DNA from: Pararoseomonas sp. SCSIO 73927
GTDB lineage: Bacteria > Pseudomonadota > Alphaproteobacteria > Acetobacterales > Acetobacteraceae
Reading direction: 5' to 3'
Assembly (NCBI RefSeq): GCF_037040815.1
Contig: NZ_CP146232.1
Span: 2,536,501 to 2,600,500, forward strand
Length of the DNA: 64,000 nucleotides
Of this stretch, positions 26,053 through 36,704 are shown piece by piece. Below the pieces are notes generated by a model. The model saw only the letters and a program-made list of their open reading frames with translations, searched no databases and was not told where the DNA came from. The position numbers were made by a program, and so were the translations under genes. Numbering within the stretch: position 1 is the first letter of the stretch; each line of letters begins with the position of its first letter.

Positions 26053-26732
26053 GCGCCGCTCTCCCGCGCGCGGTCGTCGTCGGTGCTGCCGGCGGCATCG
26101 GCGCTGCCCTCGCGGCGGCGCTGGAGGCGCGGGGAGAGGCCGTCCTGCGGCTGGGGCGCCGCACCCATCCCTCTCTCGACCTGCTGGACGAGGCGAGCAT
26201 CGCGGCGGCGGCCGAAGCGGCCGGCACCGGCCTGACCCTGGTGATCGACGCCACCGGCTTCCTGCACGATGCCCGCCACCGGCCGGAGAAGGCGATCCGC
26301 GAGATCGACCCCGCCCACATGGCCTTCAGCTTCGCGGTCAACGCCACTGGCCCCGCCCTGCTGATGAAGCACTTCCTCCCCCGCCTCGCGCGGGACCGGC
26401 GCGCGGTCTTCGCCACCCTTTCCGCGCGGGTCGGCAGCATCTCGGACAACCGGCTCGGCGGCTGGGTGAGCTACCGCGCGGCCAAGGCGGCGCTGAACCA
26501 GGTCGTCCGCACGGCCTCGGTCGAGCTGGCCCGCACGCACCGCCAGGCCGTCCTCGTCGCGCTGCATCCCGGCACGGTGGAGACCGGGCTCTCCGCCCCC
26601 TTCTCCAGGGCGGGGCTGGAGGTTCAGGAGCCGTCCGCCGCCGCCGCCCGGCTGCTCTCGGTCATCGACGGGCTGGCGCCGGACCGGACCGGCCTGCTGA
26701 TCGACCACCGGGGCGAGACGATCGCGCCGTAG
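26049..26732 (+). CDS. short-chain dehydrogenase/reductase, likely non-AUG start
   Basis: The cofactor motif VVVGAAGGIGAALAAAL lies upstream of the first in-frame ATG (26241), so the protein must start earlier. The only plausible initiator is CTG 26049, which overlaps the dnaA stop (CTGA), giving 227 residues. The active-site Tyr and Lys are in SYRAAKAALN, and the Ser in TLSARVGS. NAT in FAVNATGPALL is the structural Asn motif. It resembles C-factor-like SDRs. It sits between dnaA and dnaN and is probably translated by coupling to dnaA. Substrate unknown. Confidence 0.75.
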   Translation: MSAALPRAVVVGAAGGIGAALAAALEARGEAVLRLGRRTHPSLDLLDEASIAAAAEAAGTGLTLVIDATGFLHDARHRPEKAIREIDPAHMAFSFAVNATGPALLMKHFLPRLARDRRAVFATLSARVGSISDNRLGGWVSYRAAKAALNQVVRTASVELARTHRQAVLVALHPGTVETGLSAPFSRAGLEVQEPSAAAARLLSVIDGLAPDRTGLLIDHRGETIAP

Positions 26733-26819
26733 GTCCTGGCCTTCACGGCGCCTTTTCAGGGTGATACGAGGATCATTCGGGGGCTTTGCGCCCTCCATGG
26801 CGTTGCGGGGGTGGCGGCG

Positions 26820-27947
26820 ATGAAGTTCACGGCGGACCGGGCGGTGCTCCTGAAGGCCCTCGCCCACGTCCAGAGCGTGGTGGAGCGGCGCAACACCATC
26901 CCCATCCTGGCGAACGTGATGCTGGACGCCGCCGAGGGCCGCCTGCGCCTGACCGCGACGGACATGGAGATCGCGATCGTCGAGGAGGTGCCGGGCATCG
27001 AGGTGGGGCGCGAGGGCCGCTGCACCGCGCCGGCGGCCACCCTGTTCGAGATCGTCCGCAAGCTGCCGGACGGCGTGAAGGTGGAGCTGGACCACAAGGG
27101 CGGCGACGCCCCGCTGGGCCTGCGCGCAGGCCGCTACGTCACGAGCCTGACGGCCCTGCCGGTGGACGACTTCCCCTCCATGACCGAGGGCAAGCTGCCC
27201 CATAAGTTCAGCGTCCCGGCCGGGTTGCTGCGCGACCTGGTGGACCGCACCCGCTTCGCCATCTCCACCGAGGAGACGCGCTACTACCTCAACGGCATTT
27301 ACCTGCACGCGACCGAGGCGAACGGCGCCAAGGTGCTGCGCGCCGTGGCGACGGACGGGCACCGGCTGGCGCGGGTGGAGGAGCCCCTGCCAGACGGCGC
27401 CGAGGGGATGCCGGGCGTGATCGTGCCCCGCAAGACCGTGGCCGAGCTGCGCAAGCTGGCGGAGGAGGCCTCCGACGAGATCGAGATGCGGCTCTCCGAC
27501 ACGAAGCTGCAGGTGAAGGTCGGCACCGTGACCCTGACCAGCAAGCTCATCGACGGCACCTTCCCGGACTACGAGCGGGTGATCCCGAAGGGGAACGACC
27601 GCGTGATGTCCGTGGACAAGACCGCCTTTGCGGCCGCCGTGGACCGGGTGGCCGCGATTTCCTCCGAGCGGTCGCGGCCGGTGAAGCTCTCGCTGGAGAA
27701 GAACCATCTCCTCCTCACAGCCGCCTCCCCGGACCAGGGGCAGGCGCAGGAGGAGCTGGACAACGACACCGTCTCTTACGACTCCGCCCCGCTGGAGATC
27801 GGCTTCCAGGCCCGCTACCTGAAGGACATCACGGACCAGGTGGACGGGCAGGTGGAGTTCCGCTTCGCGGACGGCTCCGCCCCCACCATCGTGCAGGACG
27901 CGGCGAAGCCGGAGGCGCTCTACGTCCTGATGCCGATGCGGGTCTGA
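26820..27947 (+). CDS. dnaN: DNA polymerase III beta sliding clamp
   Basis: 375 residues from ATG 26820 (GTG 26811 in frame would add three). It opens with MKFTADRAVLLKALAHVQSV and has VERRNTIPILANVMLDA, then RYYLNGIYLHA in the second domain and the C-terminal ALYVLMPMRV. Three clamp domains, normal length. The ring dimer tethers polymerase III. It is followed 67 bp later by a toxin-antitoxin pair instead of directly by recF. Confidence 0.97.
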   Translation: MKFTADRAVLLKALAHVQSVVERRNTIPILANVMLDAAEGRLRLTATDMEIAIVEEVPGIEVGREGRCTAPAATLFEIVRKLPDGVKVELDHKGGDAPLGLRAGRYVTSLTALPVDDFPSMTEGKLPHKFSVPAGLLRDLVDRTRFAISTEETRYYLNGIYLHATEANGAKVLRAVATDGHRLARVEEPLPDGAEGMPGVIVPRKTVAELRKLAEEASDEIEMRLSDTKLQVKVGTVTLTSKLIDGTFPDYERVIPKGNDRVMSVDKTAFAAAVDRVAAISSERSRPVKLSLEKNHLLLTAASPDQGQAQEELDNDTVSYDSAPLEIGFQARYLKDITDQVDGQVEFRFADGSAPTIVQDAAKPEALYVLMPMRV

Positions 27948-27977
27948 TCCCGCGCGGCTTGATGCGGCGGCGCCCGG

Positions 27978-27994
27978 TGCTATCTGTGATAGCA
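27978..27994. promoter_or_regulatory. palindromic operator upstream of the FitAB-type pair
   Basis: Perfect inverted repeat TGCTATC-TGT-GATAGCA, 7-bp arms with a 3-bp centre, 20 bp before the antitoxin start. Ribbon-helix-helix antitoxins of this class bind such palindromes to repress their own operon. Assignment to this antitoxin is by position. Confidence 0.6.
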
Positions 27995-28014
27995 TCGGGT
28001 TCGGGGCGCATTGT

Positions 28015-28266
28015 ATGGGCCAGCTTCTGGTTCGCAACGTGGATGACGAGGTAATCGCCCGGCTACGCGCGCGGGCGAGCGCCCATGGGCGCTCGATCGA
28101 GGCCGAGCACCGGGAGATCCTTCGGGCGGCGCTGTCGGACGAGGCGGCACGGCGGCGCGAGGTGGAGGCGCTGCGGGCGGAGTTTCGTCGACTTCAGGCG
28201 GAAGCGCCGAACCGCGATGGGCCAACGGCCGAGCAGATGATCCGAGAGGACCGGGACAGCCGGTGA
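28015..28266 (+). CDS. FitA/VapB-type ribbon-helix-helix antitoxin
   Basis: 83 residues. The N-terminus GQLLVRNVDDEVIARLRARA, then SAHGRSIEAEHREIL, is the FitA RHH DNA-binding domain. The C-terminal half is charged and should wrap the toxin. Its stop overlaps the toxin start (GTGA, 4 bp). It binds the operator at 27978-27994 by inference. Confidence 0.85.
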   Translation: MGQLLVRNVDDEVIARLRARASAHGRSIEAEHREILRAALSDEAARRREVEALRAEFRRLQAEAPNRDGPTAEQMIREDRDSR

Positions 28267-28685
28267 TCAGCACCGCCGGCTGGGTCCTGGATGCTTCGGT
28301 GGCAGTGAAGCTGCTCGTCGAGGAGCAGGGGAGCGACGCTGCCCTGGGATTGCTGGGGGCCCGCCTCCTGGCCCCGGATATCCTGCCTGTCGAGTGCGCC
28401 AACGTGCTGTGGCGCATGCACCGGCGCGGCCAACTGTCCGGCGAGGCCGCCGCGCTGCGGCTTCAGAGGCTCTCTGCCCTGCGGCTCGAGATGAGCCCGT
28501 CCCAGGCGCTGCTTGCCGGCGCCCTGGCCCGGGCCATGCGCCTGTCCCATCCGATCTACGATTGCCTGTACCTGGAAACCGCGGCGCGGGCGGGCCTTCC
28601 GCTCGTCACCGCCGACCGCAAACTTGCCGCCCTGGCGGGCGAGGGGGCGCAGGTGGTGATGCTGAGCGACCTTCCCCCGGCGTGA
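28263..28685 (+). CDS. PIN-domain toxin (FitB/VapC type)
   Basis: 140 residues from GTG 28263. PIN acidic residues are visible in WVLDASVAVKLLVEE (first Asp), ILPVECANVLWR (Glu), YDCLYLETAA and PLVTADRKLAA (Asp pair). Such toxins are Mg2+-dependent ribonucleases that cut tRNA or rRNA. It is coupled on both sides: the start overlaps the antitoxin and the stop overlaps the recF start (GTGA). A toxin gene here lies inside the dnaN-recF-gyrB order. Confidence 0.88.
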   Translation: MISTAGWVLDASVAVKLLVEEQGSDAALGLLGARLLAPDILPVECANVLWRMHRRGQLSGEAAALRLQRLSALRLEMSPSQALLAGALARAMRLSHPIYDCLYLETAARAGLPLVTADRKLAALAGEGAQVVMLSDLPPA

Positions 28686-29827
28686 CCCCCTCCCTCAGCC
28701 TCACGCGCCTGCAGTTGCAGGACTTCCGCAACCACGCGCGCCTCTCGCTCCGCTTCTCCTCGGGGATCGTGGTGATCGCGGGGGAGAACGGCTCGGGCAA
28801 GACGAACCTGCTGGAGGCGATCTCCCTCCTCGGCCCCGGCCGCGGGCTGCGGGGCGCGCGGATCAGCGACCTGGGCCGCCGCGTGGGGGAGGAGGGCCTG
28901 CCCTGGGCCGTCTCCGGGCGCTTCGAGGGGCCGGAGGGGGTGTTCGACCTCGGCACCGGCACGGCGCACGGGGGCTCCCCGGAGAAGCGGGCCTTCCGCC
29001 TGGACAACGAGCCGGTGAAGACCCAGGCGGAGCTGGGCCGGCTGGTGGCCGCGGTCTGGCTGACGCCGCAGATGGACCGGCTGTTCCAGGAGGCCGCCTC
29101 CGGCCGCCGGCGCTTCCTGGACCGGCTGGTCTGGGCGCTGGACCCGGACCATGCCCGGCAGGTCTCGGCGTACGAGAACGCGATGTCCCAGCGGAACCGC
29201 CTGCTCTCCGAGGGGCGGGAGGGGCGGCGCCCGGACCCGGCCTGGCTGGACGGGCTGGAGGACGCCATGGCCCGGCACGGCGTGGCGCTGACGGCTGCCA
29301 GGCGGTCCCTCATCGCCCGGCTGAACACTGCCCTGGCGGAAGGCGTGGCGGGGGCCTTCCCGGCTGCCCTCTGCGCCCTGGAGTGCGAGACGGCGGCGGC
29401 GCTGGAGACCGGGTCCGCCCTGGCGGTGGAGGACGGGCTGCGGGAGGCCCTGGCGGCCCGCCGGGGGCGGGACGCGGCGGCAGGGCTCGCCCTGTCCGGG
29501 CCGCACCGCTGCGACCTCCGCCTCTCCCACCTGCCAAAGGGGGTGCCGGCGGAGCTCTGCTCCACGGGGGAGCAGAAGGCGCTGCTGATCTCGACCGTGC
29601 TGGCCCATTCCGCCCTCATCGCCTCGGCCCGCGGCTTCGCGCCGCTGCTGCTGCTGGACGAGATCGCGGCGCATCTGGACGCCGTGCGGCGGGAGGCACT
29701 CTTCGCCGCGCTGACGGCCCTTCCGGCCCAGAGCTTCCTGACGGGGACGGAGCCCGGCGTCTTCGCCTCCCTCGATGGGATGGCGGAATCATTCTCGATC
29801 GGTCCGGAGGGCGTAACGGCGGACTGA
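28682..29827 (+). CDS. recF: DNA replication and repair protein RecF
   Basis: 381 residues from GTG 28682, which overlaps the toxin stop. Walker A is ENGSGKTNLLEAI. FRNHARLSLRF is the conserved N-terminal strand. The signature region is STGEQKALLISTVLAHSALI and Walker B is LLLLDEIAAHLD. It is an SMC-like ATPase that loads RecA at gaps with RecO and RecR. Translation may be coupled to the upstream toxin gene, so the TA pair could influence recF expression. Confidence 0.94.
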   Translation: MTPSLSLTRLQLQDFRNHARLSLRFSSGIVVIAGENGSGKTNLLEAISLLGPGRGLRGARISDLGRRVGEEGLPWAVSGRFEGPEGVFDLGTGTAHGGSPEKRAFRLDNEPVKTQAELGRLVAAVWLTPQMDRLFQEAASGRRRFLDRLVWALDPDHARQVSAYENAMSQRNRLLSEGREGRRPDPAWLDGLEDAMARHGVALTAARRSLIARLNTALAEGVAGAFPAALCALECETAAALETGSALAVEDGLREALAARRGRDAAAGLALSGPHRCDLRLSHLPKGVPAELCSTGEQKALLISTVLAHSALIASARGFAPLLLLDEIAAHLDAVRREALFAALTALPAQSFLTGTEPGVFASLDGMAESFSIGPEGVTAD

Positions 29828-29907
29828 AAGGCTTCTTCGACCCCCGTTTCCTGCGATTTATGTGCGCGGCGAGGGGCTCGCCCATGGCTTCGCGCGCGCG
29901 GAATCCT

Positions 29908-29913
29908 TATATT
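29908..29913 (+). promoter_or_regulatory. possible -10 element of gyrB
   Basis: TATATT lies 64 bp before the gyrB start in a 149-bp gap that is otherwise GC-rich. No convincing -35 hexamer at the right spacing was seen, so the call rests on base composition and position. Confidence 0.35.
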
Positions 29914-29925
29914 GCGAACAGATGA

Positions 29926-32433
<2,508 letters not shown>

Positions 32434-32440
32434 CGGGATG

Positions 32441-32486
32441 TGTTAGTGTCCACCACAGTTTGTCCAAATTCTCGATAGTCTGTCCA
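32441..32486 (+). mobile_element. putative end of a Tn7/Tn5053-type transposon
   Basis: Begins TGTTAG and carries TGTCCA at 32447-32452, 32461-32466 and 32481-32486. An end that starts TGT and contains several short spaced repeats is the pattern of TniA/TnsB-bound ends. It lies 7 bp after the gyrB stop. A frameshifted TniB-like remnant lies 11 kb inside. No transposase (tniA/tnsB) and no matching inverted end were found, so the element is either decayed or wrongly inferred. Confidence 0.4.
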
Positions 32487-32491
32487 TGAAC

Positions 32492-32520
32492 TGGCGCCCG
32501 TTACGCAAGTACGGGCGCCA
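32492..32520 (+). terminator. perfect hairpin downstream of gyrB
   Basis: TGGCGCCCGT and ACGGGCGCCA form a perfect 10-bp stem with a 9-base loop. There is no T-run after it, so termination would be weak or factor-assisted. It lies inside the island side of the junction. Confidence 0.5.
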
Positions 32521-32762
32521 TCTCCGTCAGCAAAGCCAAACGACCAGTAAGTGACTGCAGATTGAAGACTGGACCGGCAATAACCTCATGCCATGACGAC
32601 TTCGTCCTCGGCAGACGCCAATCCCGGGCTACTGCCGTCCCATGAGGGCATGAACTTCTCGCTGGGAGCGCGGCCATCGGAATGAGATTGCGGCCTGCTG
32701 GATCGGGGGCATGAATACAGTCGCCCCGGAAGGGCTTACTTGGCTCCATGGGGGTGCCATGA

Positions 32763-35102
32763 GTGCGGTTCGAGGTCTTCCAGAACTGGAGCGAGCGGGG
32801 CGTGTACGACCTCAGCAGGCTGTCCCCGATCGACTTCGAGACCCTCGCCCGGGATCTCCTCCAGGCCGAGTGGGGCCAGCGCCTCGAAGTGTTCAAGGCA
32901 GGCCGGGACCAGGGGATAGACCTCCGGTATTCCCGACCGCAGGGCACCACGACGATCATCCAGTGCAAGCACTACGCGGCATCGACCCTTGCCACGCTCC
33001 GAAGGGATCTGGTCAAGACCGAGCTTCCCAAGATCAAGGCGCTGGCCCCCGGACGTTATGTCCTCTTCACGTCCATCCCGCTCAGTCCAGGAAACAAGCG
33101 GGATATCCGTTCGGACCTCCACCCTTATGTCGTAGACGACCTGGATATAATCGGCGCGGACGATATCGAGAATCTTCTCGCCCTTCATCCGCGAGTGGAG
33201 ACGAATACACCCAAGCTATGGCTGACGAGCACGCCCGTCATGGAGCGTGTACTCCACGCCGCCGAGCACCTGCAGACCAGGCTGAAGGTGGAGAGCATCT
33301 ACGGGAAGCTTCCCCTTTACGTCCAGAATGCTGCCTATGGCCGTGCGCTGGACATTCTCGACAGCGAGGGTTCGGTCATCATCTCCGGTCTCCCCGGTGT
33401 CGGCAAGACGACCCTGGCTGACATGCTCCTGCTCGCCCATATCGAGAAGGGGTTCGAGCCTGTCGAGATCCGGTTCGACATGAGCGAGGGCCGGAAATTC
33501 TTCTCGAGCGGGAAGAAGCAGATATTCTATTTCGACGACTTCCTGGGGCAGACGATGCTTGGTCCGCGTTCCGACCTGGTGGGACGTCGGCAGGACGAGG
33601 CAATACTCGAATTCGTCGAACTGGCTGGCCGGACCCCGAATACCCGCTTCGTGCTGACGACCCGTGAACATCTGCTGCAGCAGGCTGTGCAGGCATCCGA
33701 GCGCTTTGGAAGGGAAAATGAACTTCTGAAACTGCTCCGGTGCGTTCTGGAGGTGGGTGACTATCCCCTGCTCGAACGCGGGCGCATTCTCTTTAATCAC
33801 GTCTATTTTGGAGATCTGCGGCAGGAACATAAGGACGGACTGCTGGCGGACGAGTTCTACCTGGATGTCCTTCAGCACCGGAACTTCAACCCGCGCCTGA
33901 TCGAATGGATGTCGCGGCTCAAGAATGTCAGGCACTCACCGCCGGGTGGATACCGGGCGACAGTGACAGCCATCCTCGATCAGCCCGCCCTCATCTGGCA
34001 GTCCGCATTCGAGAACCAGATATCCGAGGCGGGACGGGGCATCCTCCTCTCCCTGTACGCGCTCGGCAGCTTCGTCTTCCTTTCCGACCTGGAGGATGCC
34101 TGGGAGCCGCTGCATCGGCACCGGTCCTCCCGGTACAACTTCAGCAGTTCCGCGGAGGACTGGCGGAAGGGGATGGCTGAACTGGAAGGGGGCTTCCTCT
34201 CGTTCCCCGATGGCAGGGTGACCTTCGTGAACCCCTCCGTCCGGGACTTCTTCGACGAGACGCTCTGCAGCCATCCCGAGCACGCCCGGGATCTCCTGGC
34301 CGCTGCACGGCGCTTCCGGACGGTCCAGGGCGTGTGGCGCCTGGCGGCAGGGGAGCGCGGAAGTCGGCTGCTCGCCTTCCTCGCACGGCAACCGGTCCTA
34401 CTGGAGGATGCCGTGGAGCGGACCTGGACATTGGCCGACAGGGGCGGGCCTGCCGTCACCGACGCTCACCTGTCGGTCCTCGTGTCGTGGGAGAAGCGGT
34501 TCCTGGAAGTCGTCCGGATGGCCGACATGACCTCCTCCTCCAGGCTGCGCGAGATCGTCAAGGGCTTCCTCCTACTCGCCCTGGAGCGCTGGAAGGGGAT
34601 CTACCCAGACTACGAGGCCATGCTGGCGGCCCTTGATGCAATGGAAGCCGATCGGTCGTTCTGGTCCCCCTTCTCCAGCACACTCCGGACAACCCTCATC
34701 CACCAGATCGTCGACGGACCACAATCCCTGGATGGCTTCCATGCCTTTGCAGTGCATGCCGGGCGCGGTCAGGCCGCCTTCGACGAGGCCGGGACGGCGG
34801 CCCTGGAGAAGGCCTTCGATGCCTACCTCGAGGACCACTTCGAAGACGAGGTCGGCGACCTCGACGAGGAAGGCGGGCTGGATCTCATGAAGAGCCGCCT
34901 GAGCGAACTCGAGACCTGGAGCGGGATCGCGTTGGATGAGCAGCGGGCCGCGGTCCAGCACCGGATCGAGAGCCTCCACGAGGAGGCAGAGACGGACGAG
35001 CAACGACCCACCTCGACCTGGGCACCAGGCCCGCCGGTCGACGCGGCGGCGGCCGTGAACGAGCTGAGAGACATGTTCGGCGTCCTGCGTCCGGACCCGT
35101 GA
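32763..35102 (+). CDS. restriction-endonuclease / nSTAND3 NTPase defence protein
   Basis: 779 residues from GTG 32763. The N-terminal ~145 residues are a PD-(D/E)XK Mrr-like domain: GRDQGIDLRY (about 48-57) then IIQCKHY (66-71, the Q-x-K signature). A STAND NTPase follows, with Walker A GLPGVGKTT (209-217) and Walker B QIFYFDDF (253-260). The C-terminal ~400 residues are helical and likely sense the trigger. This nuclease-plus-STAND layout matches Avs-like antiphage proteins, which assemble on binding a phage protein and cut DNA. Its stop overlaps the next gene start (GTGA). Confidence 0.82.
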   Translation: MRFEVFQNWSERGVYDLSRLSPIDFETLARDLLQAEWGQRLEVFKAGRDQGIDLRYSRPQGTTTIIQCKHYAASTLATLRRDLVKTELPKIKALAPGRYVLFTSIPLSPGNKRDIRSDLHPYVVDDLDIIGADDIENLLALHPRVETNTPKLWLTSTPVMERVLHAAEHLQTRLKVESIYGKLPLYVQNAAYGRALDILDSEGSVIISGLPGVGKTTLADMLLLAHIEKGFEPVEIRFDMSEGRKFFSSGKKQIFYFDDFLGQTMLGPRSDLVGRRQDEAILEFVELAGRTPNTRFVLTTREHLLQQAVQASERFGRENELLKLLRCVLEVGDYPLLERGRILFNHVYFGDLRQEHKDGLLADEFYLDVLQHRNFNPRLIEWMSRLKNVRHSPPGGYRATVTAILDQPALIWQSAFENQISEAGRGILLSLYALGSFVFLSDLEDAWEPLHRHRSSRYNFSSSAEDWRKGMAELEGGFLSFPDGRVTFVNPSVRDFFDETLCSHPEHARDLLAAARRFRTVQGVWRLAAGERGSRLLAFLARQPVLLEDAVERTWTLADRGGPAVTDAHLSVLVSWEKRFLEVVRMADMTSSSRLREIVKGFLLLALERWKGIYPDYEAMLAALDAMEADRSFWSPFSSTLRTTLIHQIVDGPQSLDGFHAFAVHAGRGQAAFDEAGTAALEKAFDAYLEDHFEDEVGDLDEEGGLDLMKSRLSELETWSGIALDEQRAAVQHRIESLHEEAETDEQRPTSTWAPGPPVDAAAAVNELRDMFGVLRPDP

Positions 35103-35722
35103 CGCTGGCCCTCTTCCAGTCTGGCCCATCCACCATGCTTGCCTCGCGGGGCCGATGTGGCTTCCGGCCCTCCCGACGACGACCGCGCGTCTGGCCAGGG
35201 TCCACGTCGGTCCGGGCTGAGCCGGATGCGGCTTGGAGCACCGACGTCAGAAACATCCTGGTCCAGCTGGTGGTGGACCGCATCGTCCATGCCAGATGGA
35301 GTTCCCAGATCCACGAGGAGTGGATCCGCAACCTGTCCCAGCGGGGAAGCAATCAGCCACCCAGGACGGAGCTGGAAAGGACGAGCGGGATAATGGACAG
35401 GGCTGTGCCTGGTGCACTGGTGTCGGGGCACGAATGGCGTATCCCCGGCATCAATCTCCAGAACCCGAACGATCGTCACGTGGTGGCCGCAGCCCTCGAG
35501 GCAGGTGCGGGCGTCGTCGTCTCGAAGGACCGGCAGCTCTCCTCGCCGCAGATCGAGCCCTACGGGCAGCTTTCTGGGCTGGACTATTCCTTTTTATTCC
35601 TGGCAAGCGCCAGGGCCGAGATGACGAGCTGCTGGAAGGCGGGGGAGGTCGCCGCCATCTCCGCGACCTCGTGGACCCAACCCGGCAGGCCGATCTCCCT
35701 TCCAGCCCGTTTCCGCAGGTAG
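35099..35722 (+). pseudogene. PIN-domain protein, probably degenerate
   Basis: Reads from GTG 35099. Residues of about 50-160 carry a PIN core like that of toxins paired with HTH antitoxins: ILVQLVVDRIVHARWSSQIH, EEWIRNLSQRG and NPNDRHVVAAALEAGAGVVV. The first ~40 residues are Arg-rich and non-homologous. The last ~46 read antisense through the XRE gene at 35584. The expected N-terminal Asp region and normal C-terminus are not clear. It looks like a decayed or frame-extended toxin, possibly partnered with that XRE gene. Confidence 0.55.
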
Positions 35723-35895
35723 TCCGAGATGCGGGCACCGAGTTTTGCCGAGGGCCTGGAGACGCTGGTCAGGAGCTTGCTCAGGTGTGGCTGCCCGATC
35801 CCCAGGAGGGCGGCCAGCTCCGTCTGACTGAGGCCGTCCTCGCGGCGTGCCCTGTCGAGCGCGTCCGGCCCTGTGCCCTCTGGCCACCCTTCCAT
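35584..35895 (-). CDS. XRE-family HTH protein
   Basis: 103 residues. The helix-turn-helix is REDGLSQTELAALLGIGQPH, then LSKLLTS, in the first 50 residues. A basic linker and a helical tail follow. Its start is only 31 bp from the divergent glycosylase start, with TATGC repeats between them, so it probably represses both itself and the cassette. Its 3' end overlaps the PIN remnant on the other strand. It could be the orphan antitoxin of that PIN protein, the regulator of the QueC cassette, or both. Confidence 0.8.
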   Translation of the reverse strand: MEGWPEGTGPDALDRARREDGLSQTELAALLGIGQPHLSKLLTSVSRPSAKLGARISDYLRKRAGREIGLPGWVHEVAEMAATSPAFQQLVISALALARNKKE

Positions 35896-35908
35896 AGATA
35901 CCAGGGTT

Positions 35909-35930
35909 TATGCTTTCCTATGCATTATGC
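35909..35930. promoter_or_regulatory. TATGC repeats between divergent XRE and glycosylase genes
   Basis: TATGC occurs at 35909-35913, 35919-35923 and 35926-35930. The first two are 10 bp apart, one helical turn. They fill the 31-bp gap and reach the glycosylase start codon. This is a candidate operator for the XRE protein. The tight spacing implies leaderless or very short-leader transcripts. Confidence 0.45.
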
Positions 35931-36664
35931 AAGCGACCATCGATCTGGCCCTGGTGGACCGTGACCCTGATGGGGTCGTCATTCCCGGCGTCGTATGGGG
36001 GCGCCCGGAATGGGTGCCGAGCGCGGCGTTCTGGGCGGCGCTTGCGGCCACCGCGGACGAAGCAGAGGAGGGCTTCGAGGAAGTCGGGGCCTCGCTTGCC
36101 GAGGTCGTCGGCTTCTGCATCCTGGGCGGCTACGGAGTCACCTACGAGGTGAACCAGGCCGCCCATGACCACCTGCTGGACCAGGGTGTCTACGAATGGG
36201 CCGCTGGCGACACCGACTTCGATGCGGTGGCCAGGGTCGAGGAACTGCTGCGCCTGCCCCTCACGGTACATGGCCGTCGCGTGCACTACCGGTTTCCACG
36301 CCAGCGCGCGCGGCGTCTCGTGGAGGCGCTACGTGCCCTCCAAGCCGAGCCGCCGCCGACGCGCGACTGCCGGGAGTTCCGCGACAGCCTGATGGCCATC
36401 AAGGGAATCGGTCCCAAGACGGCCTCCTGGATCGCCCGGAACCACCTCGGCGCCAAGTCGGTCGCCATCCTCGACGTGCATGTCATCCGCGCCGGGCGGA
36501 TCATCGGTCTGTTCGGCGAGCACGAGCGGCTGCCGCGCGACTACCACCGCATGGAGCTGCGCTTCCTCGAGTTCGCGCACGCCATCGGCGCTTGTCCAGC
36601 GATCCTGGATGCTGTGATGTGGCGCGCGATGAGGAATCTGCGCCTGGGCGACCACGGACGCTGA
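35927..36664 (+). CDS. OGG/AGOG-like HhH-GPD DNA glycosylase-lyase
   Basis: 245 residues from ATG 35927. The helix-hairpin-helix reads LMAIKGIGPKTASWIA, with the Schiff-base Lys at K164. The GPD Asp is D183 in AILDVHVIRAGRI. Both catalytic positions match 8-oxoguanine glycosylase/lyases. The N-terminal half (VIPGVVWGRPEWVPS) is unlike housekeeping OGG. In this island it heads a cassette with deazaguanine and nucleoside enzymes. It may cut out a modified purine from DNA or a nucleotide, rather than act in general repair (inference from context). Confidence 0.8.
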   Translation: MQATIDLALVDRDPDGVVIPGVVWGRPEWVPSAAFWAALAATADEAEEGFEEVGASLAEVVGFCILGGYGVTYEVNQAAHDHLLDQGVYEWAAGDTDFDAVARVEELLRLPLTVHGRRVHYRFPRQRARRLVEALRALQAEPPPTRDCREFRDSLMAIKGIGPKTASWIARNHLGAKSVAILDVHVIRAGRIIGLFGEHERLPRDYHRMELRFLEFAHAIGACPAILDAVMWRAMRNLRLGDHGR

Positions 36665-36704
36665 CGGGCCGCCTTCCTCGACCGGACATGCACGGAGGAA
36701 GCGC

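Larger units (their letters stand above)
32434..32762. other. island boundary, no gene
   Basis: 329 bp without a credible ORF. It holds three TGTCCA hexamers (see next entry), a perfect hairpin (32492-32520), and lower-GC sequence than the chromosome to the left. No tRNA or integrase is present. The remainder shows nothing else recognisable. Confidence 0.7.
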
